64,000 bases of DNA, from contig CBDDTG010000032.1 of assembly GCA_965233665.1 (NCBI GenBank), positions 17,695 through 81,694 on the forward strand. Direction: 5' to 3'. The stretch comes from Bacterioplanes sp965233665. GTDB taxonomy: Bacteria; Pseudomonadota; Gammaproteobacteria; Pseudomonadales; Oceanobacteraceae. The position numbers and the translations under genes were made by a program. Below the pieces are notes generated by a model that did no database searches, was not told the origin of the DNA, and saw nothing but the letters and a program-made list of their open reading frames with translations. Within the stretch, counting starts at the first letter, position 1. Each line of letters begins with the position of its first letter. Shown here piece by piece: positions 36,196 to 45,085 of this stretch.

Positions 36196-36457
36196 GGCAC
36201 CTCTGAATAATTCTGCACAGCTCTGCGCGAGTGCAGCAGGCTTTCAAAACAAGGCGGTGATGGCAGGAAATGGCCAGTCCTTTTCAACATCGCCAACGAC
36301 GTTATGGAAGCCTGCCGCCCGCGCCCGAAGGGAATCGCGAGAGAACTCCAGCTCTGTGTCGCCGTTTTTTGCTGTAGCTGACTAGAGCTGCAAACCGGCT
36401 TCGTGACCTGGAGCCCTCTGGCGATCCAGAGCGAGCACTGCATTATTCAGAGGTGCC
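36196..36457 (+). mobile_element. 262-bp inverted-repeat element, copy 1 (MITE-like)
   Basis: The ends are GGCACCTCTGAATAAT and its complement ATTATTCAGAGGTGCC. The interior is closely similar to copies at 41203-41464 and 61628-61889, and all three are exactly 262 bp. It has no transposase. The bases outside are CGAG and CTAG, so the target duplication is imperfect here and the copy may be older. It sits just upstream of the 140-residue hypothetical gene. Confidence 0.85.
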
Positions 36458-36566
36458 CTAGTATTTTTATTTACACAAAAATCAATACCATACAAATATA
36501 GGGAACAAGACTGCCGCCATCAATAACCGTACAAAAAAAGTGGACTTAAGCCTTGGGCTGGTCATA

Positions 36567-37046
36567 TTACGACAAAGATTCAATCACCCAGCCGGAACTG
36601 TCCTGCCAGCTGACGTCATCGCCAACCCCTCGCTGCAGCAGTCGCTGCGCCAGTGGCGCCTGTAAACTGAGCAAGGTGACATCAATGCCCTCCACCGTTA
36701 AACGCCGGCCGCCAAAGCGCGTGAGCCAAACCCAGCGCTCGCCCAACTGCGAGTGAACCAGCTGCACCAACGCGCCGAGAGCGACTTCGTCATCTTCATC
36801 AAAACTGGGCACAGCCCACTGCGCCAGGCGAATACGCTCTTGCTGCAGCGCCAAAATACGCTCCGACTGGCCATGGGCCAGATACGCAGCCTCCAAGCTC
36901 AAGGTGTCGTATTGGTTTTCTGGCTGGTTATCTTCGTGCGCAGCCGCCGCTTGCGCTTGTTGCGCGGCCACCACGGCGGCAGCAATTTCATCGTCTAAAT
37001 CTTGCAACAATGCCGGCTTTAACACGTCTTTGTTCAGCGCTGTCAT
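36567..37046 (-). CDS. GreA/GreB-like transcription elongation-factor-related protein
   Basis: A 159-residue protein with a helical N-terminus containing ENQYDTLSLEAAYLAHGQSE, as in Pseudomonas proteins annotated as GreAB-like, and a C-terminal GreA/B FKBP-like part ending APLAQRLLQRGVGDDVSW. It may bind RNA polymerase; cleavage-factor activity is not shown. The start at 37046 has AGAGGAGG upstream. Confidence 0.7.
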   Translation of the reverse strand: MTALNKDVLKPALLQDLDDEIAAAVVAAQQAQAAAAHEDNQPENQYDTLSLEAAYLAHGQSERILALQQERIRLAQWAVPSFDEDDEVALGALVQLVHSQLGERWVWLTRFGGRRLTVEGIDVTLLSLQAPLAQRLLQRGVGDDVSWQDSSGWVIESLS

Positions 37047-37103
37047 GACTGCCTCCTCTGAACATGGGTGTGGCATTATATCCAGCTGTTTTGGAGGCTG
37101 CTT

Positions 37104-37979
37104 ATGAATCTACACCGTCTGGCGTTTTGCTCGCTTATTCAGCGCGGCGAGCTGGAGTTAGTTAAGGTCGACCACCCGTTATTTAGCGCCGAGCTGGCGT
37201 TGCAAGGCGCGCAACTGCTGAGCTTTCAACCCCACGGCCAAAGTGACTGGCTGTGGCTGAGCGAGCAAGCACAATACCGCCAGGGCCAAGCCATTCGTGG
37301 CGGCATCCCTATTTGCTGGCCCTGGTTTGGCGACGCCCAGCGCAACCCAAAGCCGTTGCAGCAGCACATCAAGGGGGAAGCACCCGCCCATGGCTTTGCC
37401 CGCAGCCGGTTATGGCAGTTGCAGCAAGTACAAGAAGCATGCGATCAAGTGCGTTTAACCTTGGCGCTGGCCGACACCGAGCATCCCGCCTGGCAGGCCA
37501 AACTGCAGCTGAAGCTGGAGCTATGTTTAGCGCCGCAGCAGTTGTCGCTGAATTTAATCACCAAAAACGTTAGCGCCTCAGCGGTAACATTCAGCCAAGC
37601 CCTGCACACCTACCTGCCAGTGTCAGACATCCACGCGCTGCGCCTGAATGGCCTGCACGGCACAGGTTACATTGACGCCGTCGATGACTGGCAAAATAAG
37701 CAGCAAATAGGTGCCGTTCGCTTTACTCAAGAGACGGATCGCATCTATCAAAGCCAACAGCCATTGCAACTGCAGCAAGCTCAGCAGCAGCGCATCATCA
37801 GCGCCAACAGTGCCAGCACCGTGGTATGGAACCCCTGGGTCGATAAGAGCCAGCGCTTGGGGCAATTTGCCGACGATGCCTGGCAACGCATGGTGTGCGT
37901 CGAAACGGCCAACTGTGCGTTTGATGCGGTAACACTCGCCAGCGGCGAGCAACACAGCTTGCACATGTGCCTGCGCTGA
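37104..37979 (+). CDS. D-hexose-6-phosphate mutarotase-like (YeaD family)
   Basis: A 291-residue aldose-1-epimerase-fold protein with GAQLLSFQPHGQSDWLWLS, RGGIPICWPWFG, APAHGFAR (catalytic His region) and the terminal VWNPWVDKS. The family interconverts hexose-6-phosphate anomers. The ATG at 37104 follows TGGAGG. Divergent from the GreAB-like gene. Confidence 0.9.
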   Translation: MNLHRLAFCSLIQRGELELVKVDHPLFSAELALQGAQLLSFQPHGQSDWLWLSEQAQYRQGQAIRGGIPICWPWFGDAQRNPKPLQQHIKGEAPAHGFARSRLWQLQQVQEACDQVRLTLALADTEHPAWQAKLQLKLELCLAPQQLSLNLITKNVSASAVTFSQALHTYLPVSDIHALRLNGLHGTGYIDAVDDWQNKQQIGAVRFTQETDRIYQSQQPLQLQQAQQQRIISANSASTVVWNPWVDKSQRLGQFADDAWQRMVCVETANCAFDAVTLASGEQHSLHMCLR

Positions 37980-38057
37980 CATCGATTGATAAGGCGCAAG
38001 ACATCAAGCACTCGTCAGCGTTACACTGTCGCCCTCATCTTCCAGCGAGGCAGGATT

Positions 38058-38447
38058 ATGGAATTCAACGAGTGCCCTTTGCTGGCCTCTGAAGCCGTCA
38101 ATCGTGAGCATGAGCAGCTGGTTGAGTTGATCAATCAGGCAGAGTTCGACGTCTTGATGGGGCGCCACGCACAGCGGCCTTTGCAAGCACTGAAAGCTTT
38201 TGTGCAGCAGCATTTTGCTGAAGAAAACCAGACCTTTACCCAGCATGCCATGCCCCACTGCGATGCCCACCGCCGCGACCATGAATTTCTACTGCAATTG
38301 ATCGAGCAAGCCTGCGTCAGCAACGATGCCGAGGAGCTGCTGAGCATTCTCAGCGATCAACTCCCCAACGCCATTGTGCGCCACATCGACCGCTTCGATC
38401 GTCAAGTTGTGAACTGGCTAAAGCGCCACCGACGCTCGGCGGCTTAA
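38058..38447 (+). CDS. Bacteriohemerythrin-like protein
   Basis: A 129-residue four-helix protein. The di-iron ligand pattern is visible: His in NREHEQLVELIN, HFAEENQTF (H-x3-E), HCDAHRRDHEFLL (two His) and the C-terminal HIDRFD. It probably binds O2 or acts as an oxygen/iron sensor. Starts at ATG 38058 with AGGA upstream. Confidence 0.82.
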   Translation: MEFNECPLLASEAVNREHEQLVELINQAEFDVLMGRHAQRPLQALKAFVQQHFAEENQTFTQHAMPHCDAHRRDHEFLLQLIEQACVSNDAEELLSILSDQLPNAIVRHIDRFDRQVVNWLKRHRRSAA

Positions 38448-38462
38448 CCTTTCAGCCCTGCT

Positions 38463-39398
38463 TTAGCATGCGCGCGCGACATCAACGATGGTACGGCGCA
38501 ACCAGCGATGGGCGTGGTGGTGCTGCAACAGTGGCGACCACGCCATTTTGAGTTCAAACGGTGGAATCTGAAACGGCGGCTCTTTTACCAATAAAGACGT
38601 CGAGCGCGCCTGCATTTCCGCCACTTTACGCGGCAGTGTCGCCACCAAGTCATTGTTGAGTGCCAGCAGCGCCGGCATTTGATAGTGGCGGGTAAAAACC
38701 GAAATTTTGCGCTTATAGCCCAACTGTGACAGCGCATTGTCGACCCACCCCAAGCGAATGACTTTTTCAGGGTCAATGCCCACGCCTGCGCCCATGCCGG
38801 TTTTGCTCACCCAAATGTGTTTGCTGGCGACATAGGCCTGCAAATCAAAATCATGCGCCTTAGGGTGATCCGGGTTCACCAAGCACACGAATCCGTCTTC
38901 CCATAAGGTCATTTGATGGAACGACTGCGGCATTTCGTCAAAGCGGTTGATGGCCATGTCGACGCGACCGGCTTCCACATCTTTAAAGGTCACGTCCGAC
39001 GGCGTTAATACGTCCAAGATGATATCCGGCGCTTCGGTGCGTAACCGCTTCACCAACTCCGGCACCAGTGTCGACTCGGCGTAATCACTGACCATAATGC
39101 GAAACACGCGGTGGCTGACACTGGCATCAAACTCTTCCAGCGGCTGCAGCGCGGCTTCCAGCTCGCCCAGCGCTTTGCGAATCACTGGCTGTAGTTCTTG
39201 GGCGCGCTCGGTGGGCGTCATGCCTTCTGAGGTGCGCACCAGAATGGGGTCACCAAACAACTCGCGCAGGCGCCGCAGACCATTGCTCATGGCTGGCTGG
39301 GTAATGCCCAGCAGCTGTGCCGCCTTGGTGACACTGCGCTCACGCAACAGCACATCCAAGTACACCAGCAAATTCAAGTCGATACGGTCAATATTCAT
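38463..39398 (-). CDS. LysR-family transcriptional regulator (NodD/LeuO-like branch)
   Basis: A 311-residue LTTR. The N-terminus DLNLLVYLDVLLRERSVTKA, LGITQPAMSNGLRRLRELFG and DPILVRTSEGMTPTERA is of the NodD/LeuO/SyrM type. Its target is unknown; neighbours on both sides are core genes. The ATG at 39398 has GGAGG upstream. Confidence 0.88.
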   Translation of the reverse strand: MNIDRIDLNLLVYLDVLLRERSVTKAAQLLGITQPAMSNGLRRLRELFGDPILVRTSEGMTPTERAQELQPVIRKALGELEAALQPLEEFDASVSHRVFRIMVSDYAESTLVPELVKRLRTEAPDIILDVLTPSDVTFKDVEAGRVDMAINRFDEMPQSFHQMTLWEDGFVCLVNPDHPKAHDFDLQAYVASKHIWVSKTGMGAGVGIDPEKVIRLGWVDNALSQLGYKRKISVFTRHYQMPALLALNNDLVATLPRKVAEMQARSTSLLVKEPPFQIPPFELKMAWSPLLQHHHAHRWLRRTIVDVARAC

Positions 39399-39476
39399 AC
39401 AGCGCCTCCGGTTAGGGGGCGCCATTATCCCTGATTAGGCATCATTCACCAAGTCGATGGTGAACATCACCTGAAG

Positions 39477-40046
39477 TTATGCAGGCAGATGATCTTTAAT
39501 GATGTCGTACAGCTCCGGACGCCCCGCTTCGATTTCGCCAGCACTGAGGCCTTCCAACGAATGCGGGTACTTTAACCAGGCACTGGTTTCATGCAGGTAG
39601 TAGTCCGGCACGCGCTCGGTTTTGTTGCGCTCTGGTTTGTAATACGGCACCGCTACACGAATGTCTTGCGGGGTATTTAACCGCGCTCGCCGCTGTAACT
39701 CATTGACGATGGCTTCAATCGAGCGACCGCTGTCGAACACATCGTCGACAATCAGCAAACGGTCTTCGTGAGTCACGTTTTTCACCAAATAATTAAGGCC
39801 GAACACCTGTACTTCTTTGGCTTGCTTGTCGATATCGGGATAATAGGATGAGGTGCGAATGGCGATGTTATCGGTTTCGATGCCGTGCACGTCGAGGTAT
39901 TCCTGCACTGCGATGCCGATCGGTGCCCCACCGCGCCAAACGGCAATCATAAAGGTGGGTTCGAAACCACTATCCAGCACTTGTGCTGCCAAACGGTAAG
40001 AATCTTCCAGCAGCCCCTGGGCAGTCAGATAGAGTTTTTCGCTCAT
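39477..40046 (-). CDS. Phosphoribosyltransferase, paralog 1
   Basis: A 189-residue type I phosphoribosyltransferase. It has FMIAVWRGGAPIGIAVQEYL and the PRPP loop LLIVDDVFDSGRSIEAI. The family includes hypoxanthine-guanine and xanthine enzymes; the base cannot be assigned. GGAGA lies upstream of the ATG. It is divergent from a clear paralog at 40135. Confidence 0.85.
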   Translation of the reverse strand: MSEKLYLTAQGLLEDSYRLAAQVLDSGFEPTFMIAVWRGGAPIGIAVQEYLDVHGIETDNIAIRTSSYYPDIDKQAKEVQVFGLNYLVKNVTHEDRLLIVDDVFDSGRSIEAIVNELQRRARLNTPQDIRVAVPYYKPERNKTERVPDYYLHETSAWLKYPHSLEGLSAGEIEAGRPELYDIIKDHLPA

Positions 40047-40134
40047 AAACAATCTCCGGCATTGCGATTAGCTGACCGCTTGGTCAGTGGTGTATGATAA
40101 CCGGTTCACAACTTTGATCCCACTGGTAGCGCAC

Positions 40135-40722
40135 ATGCAAAAACGCTTTCTGGACGAAGAAACCCTGATTCAGGACTCATTCCGCCTGGCCGTGTCGATT
40201 TTCGAGAGCGGTTTTCGCCCGACGTTTATCGTTGGCCTGTGGCGCGGCGGCAGCTCGGTTGGTATTTATGTGCAGGAATGCCTGCAAACCTTGGGCGTGC
40301 AAACCGATCATATTTCACTGCGCACGTCTTACCGTGGCTTGCCCGCCTATCAAAGCATGGTGGAACAGCCCGAAGACATTCGAGTGCACGGCACCCAATA
40401 CCTGGTGGAAAACCTCAATGTCGATGACGGCTTATTGATTGTCGATGACGTGTTTAGCACCGGCTATAACATTCGCGCCGTATTGCAGCGTTTGCAAAGC
40501 AAGCTCAAGCGCAATATGCCTGAGCAGGTGCGCATAGCCACGCTATATCAGCGCTCTAGCCACAACCGCACGGACTTAAAGCCAGATTTTTGCTTGCACG
40601 ATACCAACGACTGGCTGGTGTTCCCCTACGAGCTAAAAGGCCTAAGCCTGGAAGAGATTCGCCAGCACAAACCCTTTATGGCCGATCTGATCAAGCCCGA
40701 GCAGTTTCGCGGCGACAGCTGA
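40135..40722 (+). CDS. Phosphoribosyltransferase, paralog 2
   Basis: A 195-residue paralog of the divergent gene. It matches along the whole length: FIVGLWRGGSSVGIYVQECL, PRPP loop LLIVDDVFSTGYNIRAV, and the end LHDTNDWLVFPYELKGLS corresponds to LHETSAWLKYPHSLEGLS. In the loop, ST-GY replaces DS-GR. The two may prefer different bases. The start at 40135 opens the conserved part. Confidence 0.82.
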   Translation: MQKRFLDEETLIQDSFRLAVSIFESGFRPTFIVGLWRGGSSVGIYVQECLQTLGVQTDHISLRTSYRGLPAYQSMVEQPEDIRVHGTQYLVENLNVDDGLLIVDDVFSTGYNIRAVLQRLQSKLKRNMPEQVRIATLYQRSSHNRTDLKPDFCLHDTNDWLVFPYELKGLSLEEIRQHKPFMADLIKPEQFRGDS

Positions 40723-40793
40723 TATCACCACAGCTCGCGCAGGACTGCCGTCTCTTCGCCAGTAAGGTCGGCGGTCGTCTCCGCGGACTGATA

Positions 40794-41791
40794 TCACAAT
40801 AGCTCCCGCGCTATCGCCGCCGTGCCAGAGGCGGCGGCGATCAATAAAATCAGCGGCCGCAAACTGCCCGCCGGCACTTTGTGCACCAAGCGCCCAGACA
40901 GCCAAAACCCCAGCACCACACCCGGCACCGTCAATGCAAACAAGGTGATTTCTAAGCGGTGAATAAAGCCCGACGCTAACAATCCAATAAAGGCCGCCAC
41001 GCTGCCAAATAAGAAAAAGGCGGACAGATTTGCCCGCACCAGCTCTGCCGGTTGGCGCTGATAAATCAGTGCGATGGGCGGTCCACCGACGGCGGTAATG
41101 GTGCCCATAAAGCCAGATAAGCTGCCCGCCACAACACTGTTGGTAGGCGTTAATGCTGGCTGCAAACCGGCCACACTCAACCCCACCGCCAGCAAGATCA
41201 AGGGCACCTCTGCATAGTTCTGCACAGCTCTGCGCGAGTGCAGCAGGCTTTCAGAACAAGGCAGCGATGGCAGGAAATGGCCAGCCCTTTTCAACATCGC
41301 CAACGACGTTATGTAGGCCTGCCGCCCGCGCCCTGTGGGGAGCGCCAGAGAACTTTGGCTCTGTGTCGCCGATTCTTGCTGTAGCTGGCTAGAGCGGCAA
41401 ACCGGCTTCGTGATCCAAAGCCCTCTGGCGGTCCAGAGCGGGCACCGAACTATTCAGAGGTGCCCAAGCTGCCAAATACCAAGCCAAACCCGGATGGCGA
41501 TAACACCGTCATCACCGCCACGGCCAGCAAGGTGCCCAACAGTGCGCCCGACATGGCATGACGCACCGGCGCAAAACTCATATGGGTGCGATTGCGCAGC
41601 AGCATCATCACCGTCAGCACCATGGCATTCATGGTTAAAGTGCCCGGTACCAGTAATGGGCTGATTAAAAACAGCAGCGGCGCCGATAAGGTGCCGATGC
41701 CATAGCCCGCTACGCCTTGCAGCAAAGCGCCGGCAGCAACTGCTAAGTTGGCGAGCACTAACTGCAGCACACTGAGCGGCACATCGGCCAT
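40794..41791 (-). pseudogene. TauE/SafE-type permease interrupted by 262-bp element
   Basis: The 5' half (GALLQGVAGYGIGTLSAPLL) and the 3' half (TAVGGPPIALIYQ, LRPLILLIAAASG) are two parts of one TauE/SafE anion-permease gene. Between them lies a 262-bp inverted-repeat element flanked by CAAG direct repeats. Removing the element and one CAAG joins the halves in frame (GLVFGSL + ILLAVGLSVAG) and gives 243 residues, a normal length. The start at 41791 has GGAG upstream. Both halves are otherwise intact, so the disruption looks recent. Confidence 0.88.
41203..41464 (+). mobile_element. 262-bp inverted-repeat element, copy 2 (MITE-like)
   Basis: Same element and orientation as copy 1, with the same length. 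The left end is GGCACCTCTG; the right end is ATTCAGAGGTGCC. CAAG occurs on both sides (41199-41202 and 41465-41468), a 4-bp target duplication. It lies inside the TauE/SafE gene. It contains no transposase, so movement must have been in trans. Confidence 0.9.
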
Positions 41792-41804
41792 CCTATTCTC
41801 CAAC

Positions 41805-41840
41805 TAAAAAAGGCAGCGGCTAGATGATCTACCCGCTGCC
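41805..41840 (-). terminator. Intrinsic terminator of hom
   Basis: On the minus strand GGCAGCGG (41833-41840) pairs with CCGCTGCC (41812-41819). The apical part forms a second short stem (TAGAT/ATCTA), and TTTTTT follows. It ends hom and separates it from the TauE/SafE gene downstream. Confidence 0.85.
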
Positions 41841-41871
41841 TTTGCCAGTGACGTTAAAACTGTCAAATAGC

Positions 41872-43167
41872 TTATAGATGCTCGACCCGTATGCGGGTCA
41901 CCTGACCGACGACGCTGCTCAAGCCTTCAATTGCGATCATGGCTTCATTCATGACCTTTTCCTGAATGCGGTGAGTCAGCAAAATAATCTGCGCCAGCTC
42001 TTCACCCGGCGCCGGCTCGCGCTGAATGATGGCCTCAATGCTGATGCCTCGTTCACTGAGCAAGGTCGCCACACTGGCCAAAACACCGGCCTTATCGACG
42101 GCCTGGATGCGCAAATAATAAGCCGTTTCGATGTCTTCGATCGGCAACACCTGCTCGTCTTCCACCTTGTTGTAGGCCAAGTGACTGACACGCGCTTCGC
42201 TGTCTGCTTCCAGAGAGCGTGCCAGATCAATGATGTCAGCGACCACGGCGGAAGCGGTCGGGCCGGCACCGGCGCCTGCGCCCACATACATGGTGTCGCC
42301 CACGGCATTGCCATTGACCATCACGGCATTCAGTACGCCATCGACATTCGCGATCGGCCGTGCAGCAGGCACCATGGTTGGGTGCACGCGCAAATCAATG
42401 CCTTGTGGCGTCTGGCAGCTGATACCCAAATGCTTGATGCGATAGCCCAACTCTTCGGCGTACTGCACATCTTCGGTGGTAATGGTGCTGATGCCTTCGG
42501 TGTAGCAGCGATCAAACTGCAGCGGAATGCCATAGGCAATGGACGCAAGAATGGTCAGCTTATGCGCGGCATCAATGCCTTCAACATCAAACGTCGGGTC
42601 TGCTTCGGCATAACCCAGCTCCTGCGCTTCGGCTAACACATCGGCAAAGTCGCGGCCCTTGTCGCGCATTTCCGTCAAGATGAAGTTACCGGTGCCGTTA
42701 ATAATGCCCGCCAGCCAGTTGATGCGGTTGGCCGCCAAGCCCTCGCGCAGGGCTTTAACGATGGGAATGCCGCCAGCGATGGCCGCTTCGTACATCACAG
42801 ATACGCCTTTGGCTTCGGCGGCGGCAAAAATCTCGCTGCCGTGCTCGGCGATCAAGGCTTTATTGGCAGTGACCACGTGCTTGCCGTTTTCAATCGCTGT
42901 CAGCACCAATTTTTTGGCCACATCGTAGCCACCAATCAGCTCAACCACGATGTCGATGTCTGGGTTTTGCGCCACGGCGAATACATCGTCGGTGATATTG
43001 ACGCCGCTGGTGTCATGATCCGGATTAGGATGACGGGTAGCAATTTGCTCAACAATAATTTCGCGACCAGCCCGGCGGGTAATATTTTGTGCGTTTGTGG
43101 TGAGCACACCAAATGTGCCGCCACCGACTGTACCAAGACCACAGATACCTACTTTTACCGGTTTCAC
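41872..43167 (-). CDS. hom: Homoserine dehydrogenase
   Basis: A 431-residue monofunctional enzyme: VGICGLGTVGGGTFGVL (NAD(P) fold), NKALIAEHG, the homoserine-dehydrogenase segment GIINGTGNFILTEM and ELGYAEADPTFDVEG, and a C-terminal ACT domain (LASVATLLSERGISIEAIIQ). It makes homoserine for threonine and methionine. thrC, often next to hom, is not here; a terminator follows directly. Confidence 0.95.
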   Translation of the reverse strand: MKPVKVGICGLGTVGGGTFGVLTTNAQNITRRAGREIIVEQIATRHPNPDHDTSGVNITDDVFAVAQNPDIDIVVELIGGYDVAKKLVLTAIENGKHVVTANKALIAEHGSEIFAAAEAKGVSVMYEAAIAGGIPIVKALREGLAANRINWLAGIINGTGNFILTEMRDKGRDFADVLAEAQELGYAEADPTFDVEGIDAAHKLTILASIAYGIPLQFDRCYTEGISTITTEDVQYAEELGYRIKHLGISCQTPQGIDLRVHPTMVPAARPIANVDGVLNAVMVNGNAVGDTMYVGAGAGAGPTASAVVADIIDLARSLEADSEARVSHLAYNKVEDEQVLPIEDIETAYYLRIQAVDKAGVLASVATLLSERGISIEAIIQREPAPGEELAQIILLTHRIQEKVMNEAMIAIEGLSSVVGQVTRIRVEHL

Positions 43168-43346
43168 CGTCGCGTCTCCTCGAGAATTGTTATGGTAATT
43201 GCGGCCAAAATGAACAGGCCGACTGGCCGCAATGTACCACAGAAGAGCGCCACATGGGCACCGCGGGCATGGACGCCCCCTAAGCGGGATTTCATCGCCG
43301 GCTGGTTGTGATATTTTTTCAGCTCAAAACTCAAAAGGAACAAACT

Positions 43347-43871
43347 ATGACTATTTCGTTGGTACTGACCGTCATCGCCGATGACCAACCCGGCATTGTT
43401 GAGCAAGTCGCCGCCGTCGTCAGTGACCACCAAGGCAACTGGCTGGAAAGCCGCATGGCCCACATGGCCGGTAAGTTTGCTGGCATCGTGCGCGTGGGTG
43501 TGAGCGAACAAGACAGCGTGGCGCTGATCTCTGCCCTGGCAGAGCTGCGTGAGCGCGGTATTTTGGTCAATGCTGAATCCTCCGATGCCGCAGCTGAGCT
43601 GGCCACCGAGCGCACCACTCAAGATTTGCAATTGAGCTTGGTGGGCAATGACCGCCCTGGCATCGTACGTGAAGTATCAACCGCGCTGGCGCGCATTCAC
43701 GTCAACGTGTTGGAGTTTACCTCCAGCTGTGACAGCGCAGAAATGTCGGCGGTGCCGCTGTTTCGCGCCCAGGCATTGCTACGCATACCCAACGGCATGG
43801 AATTAGACGACGTGCAGGCCACGGTTGAAGCATTGTCGGACGATTTAATGGTGGAGTTAGGCTCTCTCTAA
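43347..43871 (+). CDS. GcvR-like double-ACT-domain protein
   Basis: A 174-residue protein with two ACT domains: VLTVIADDQPGIVEQVAAVV and LSLVGNDRPGIVREVSTALA. This is the layout of the glycine-cleavage transcriptional repressor family. It may bind an amino acid. The ATG at 43347 has AAGGA at a suitable distance. Its stop overlaps the convergent methyltransferase-like gene by 4 bp. Confidence 0.85.
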   Translation: MTISLVLTVIADDQPGIVEQVAAVVSDHQGNWLESRMAHMAGKFAGIVRVGVSEQDSVALISALAELRERGILVNAESSDAAAELATERTTQDLQLSLVGNDRPGIVREVSTALARIHVNVLEFTSSCDSAEMSAVPLFRAQALLRIPNGMELDDVQATVEALSDDLMVELGSL

Positions 43872-45076
43872 GCGCGCTCAAACCAGTATTCATGAAAACC
43901 GGTGCCGTCAGCCAGCTGACCTAACTGATGGCGGCGCAGGACAAAGCCAGACAACTGCTGCAATAAGCGAATGGTTGATAGCGGCGGTCTGGCCGCCTCC
44001 CCCAATGGGCTACCAAGCAGGCGACACTCGCCATCACTCAACACCTCGACCTTCACCGGCGTTTTCGGTAAGCCGCTGCGATTAAACAGCATTAAATGCA
44101 GGCTGCCATGGGCACGCAAAATGCGCATCAGCAACGGCTGCAATTGCTGCAACTGCTGCTCGTTTAAATAGCCGGCCACGTCCCACAGCAAAATCGCATC
44201 CAGCTCAGTACCGGCTCGATAATTCAGCATGGCTTCACTAAAGCTGTGCTCGCTGTCGGCTTGTTGCTCTTGCCGCTGTTGTTGATGCCAGGCCAAGGAG
44301 GCCAGTACGTCTTCCACATACAAGCGTGCCACACGTTCATGCAAGCCGGTTAACTGCCGCCCATGCTTGCTGCCACAGTCCAGAACTTGTGCCGACTCTG
44401 GTAACTCGGCCAGCAGCGTCTGCAACAGAGGTAGCGCTATAAATTGCGCACTGTCGCTGGCCGCCACAGGCATCGTTGGCGCACTGGCCACATGGCGCAA
44501 TTGTTTATCTGCGGCGCGGGCGTCGTATTCGAGCACGTATTCAGCCAAGGCTTGCTCACCAGAGGGCAGCGCCGACTCCACTAAGGTAAAGGGGTGCAAG
44601 CTGCGCTGCAGCGTCACTGTGGTGTGGCGCCAAGCGCTGATTTCTGGGCCGCTACTTGGCTGACAATCAAAATGAAAATCCTGCGCCAAGCGCCATTGCA
44701 AGGGTCGAGTGGGCAGCGCTCGACCGCCCGGCTGAATTAAATGCAGCCGCGTACCGGCATGAAAATGCGGCGCCAGGCGCTGAAATAAGTGTGTGATGGC
44801 ATCCGGGCTTAAAAAACTGAGCAAATCCCAGCACAGCACCAAATCAAACTGTACCTGCGCCGGTTTATCGAGCAAATGCTCATCGATCGCACTGAGCATA
44901 TCGTCGTCGCCGAGCTGATCCAGCAACTCGGGAATGTCCTCGATGCTGCACGAGCATTGGCGTTGCAAAAACACCTGAGTAGTGCCTGTGGTGGAAGCGC
45001 CTAAATCTAAAATGCGCCCACCGGGGCCAATGTGATGATGTGCCAGAGCCTGAAGCTCTGGCGAGAAGTGGTGCAT
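43868..45076 (-). CDS. Protein with two tandem SAM-methyltransferase-like domains
   Basis: A 402-residue protein in which a Rossmann methyltransferase layout appears twice: RILDLGASTTGTT plus DLVLCWDLLSFL in the first half, and QVLDCGSKHGRQL plus DAILLWDVAGYL in the second. Motif I is poor in glycine in both, so one or both domains may not bind SAM. The function is unknown. It follows the bactofilin gene by 9 bp, so the two are probably co-transcribed. Confidence 0.65.
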   Translation of the reverse strand: MHHFSPELQALAHHHIGPGGRILDLGASTTGTTQVFLQRQCSCSIEDIPELLDQLGDDDMLSAIDEHLLDKPAQVQFDLVLCWDLLSFLSPDAITHLFQRLAPHFHAGTRLHLIQPGGRALPTRPLQWRLAQDFHFDCQPSSGPEISAWRHTTVTLQRSLHPFTLVESALPSGEQALAEYVLEYDARAADKQLRHVASAPTMPVAASDSAQFIALPLLQTLLAELPESAQVLDCGSKHGRQLTGLHERVARLYVEDVLASLAWHQQQRQEQQADSEHSFSEAMLNYRAGTELDAILLWDVAGYLNEQQLQQLQPLLMRILRAHGSLHLMLFNRSGLPKTPVKVEVLSDGECRLLGSPLGEAARPPLSTIRLLQQLSGFVLRRHQLGQLADGTGFHEYWFERA

Positions 45077-45085
45077 AAAATGCTG

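Noticed and set aside
35760..36443. A 227-residue open frame covering the hypothetical gene and element copy 1
   Set aside because: The first 87 residues are a translation of the 262-bp element, which appears in the same way at the other copies. The gene has its own start and ribosome-binding site at 36182.
40794..41303. Separate 169-residue gene beginning in element copy 2
   Set aside because: It is the 3' half of the TauE/SafE gene preceded by element sequence, not an independent gene.
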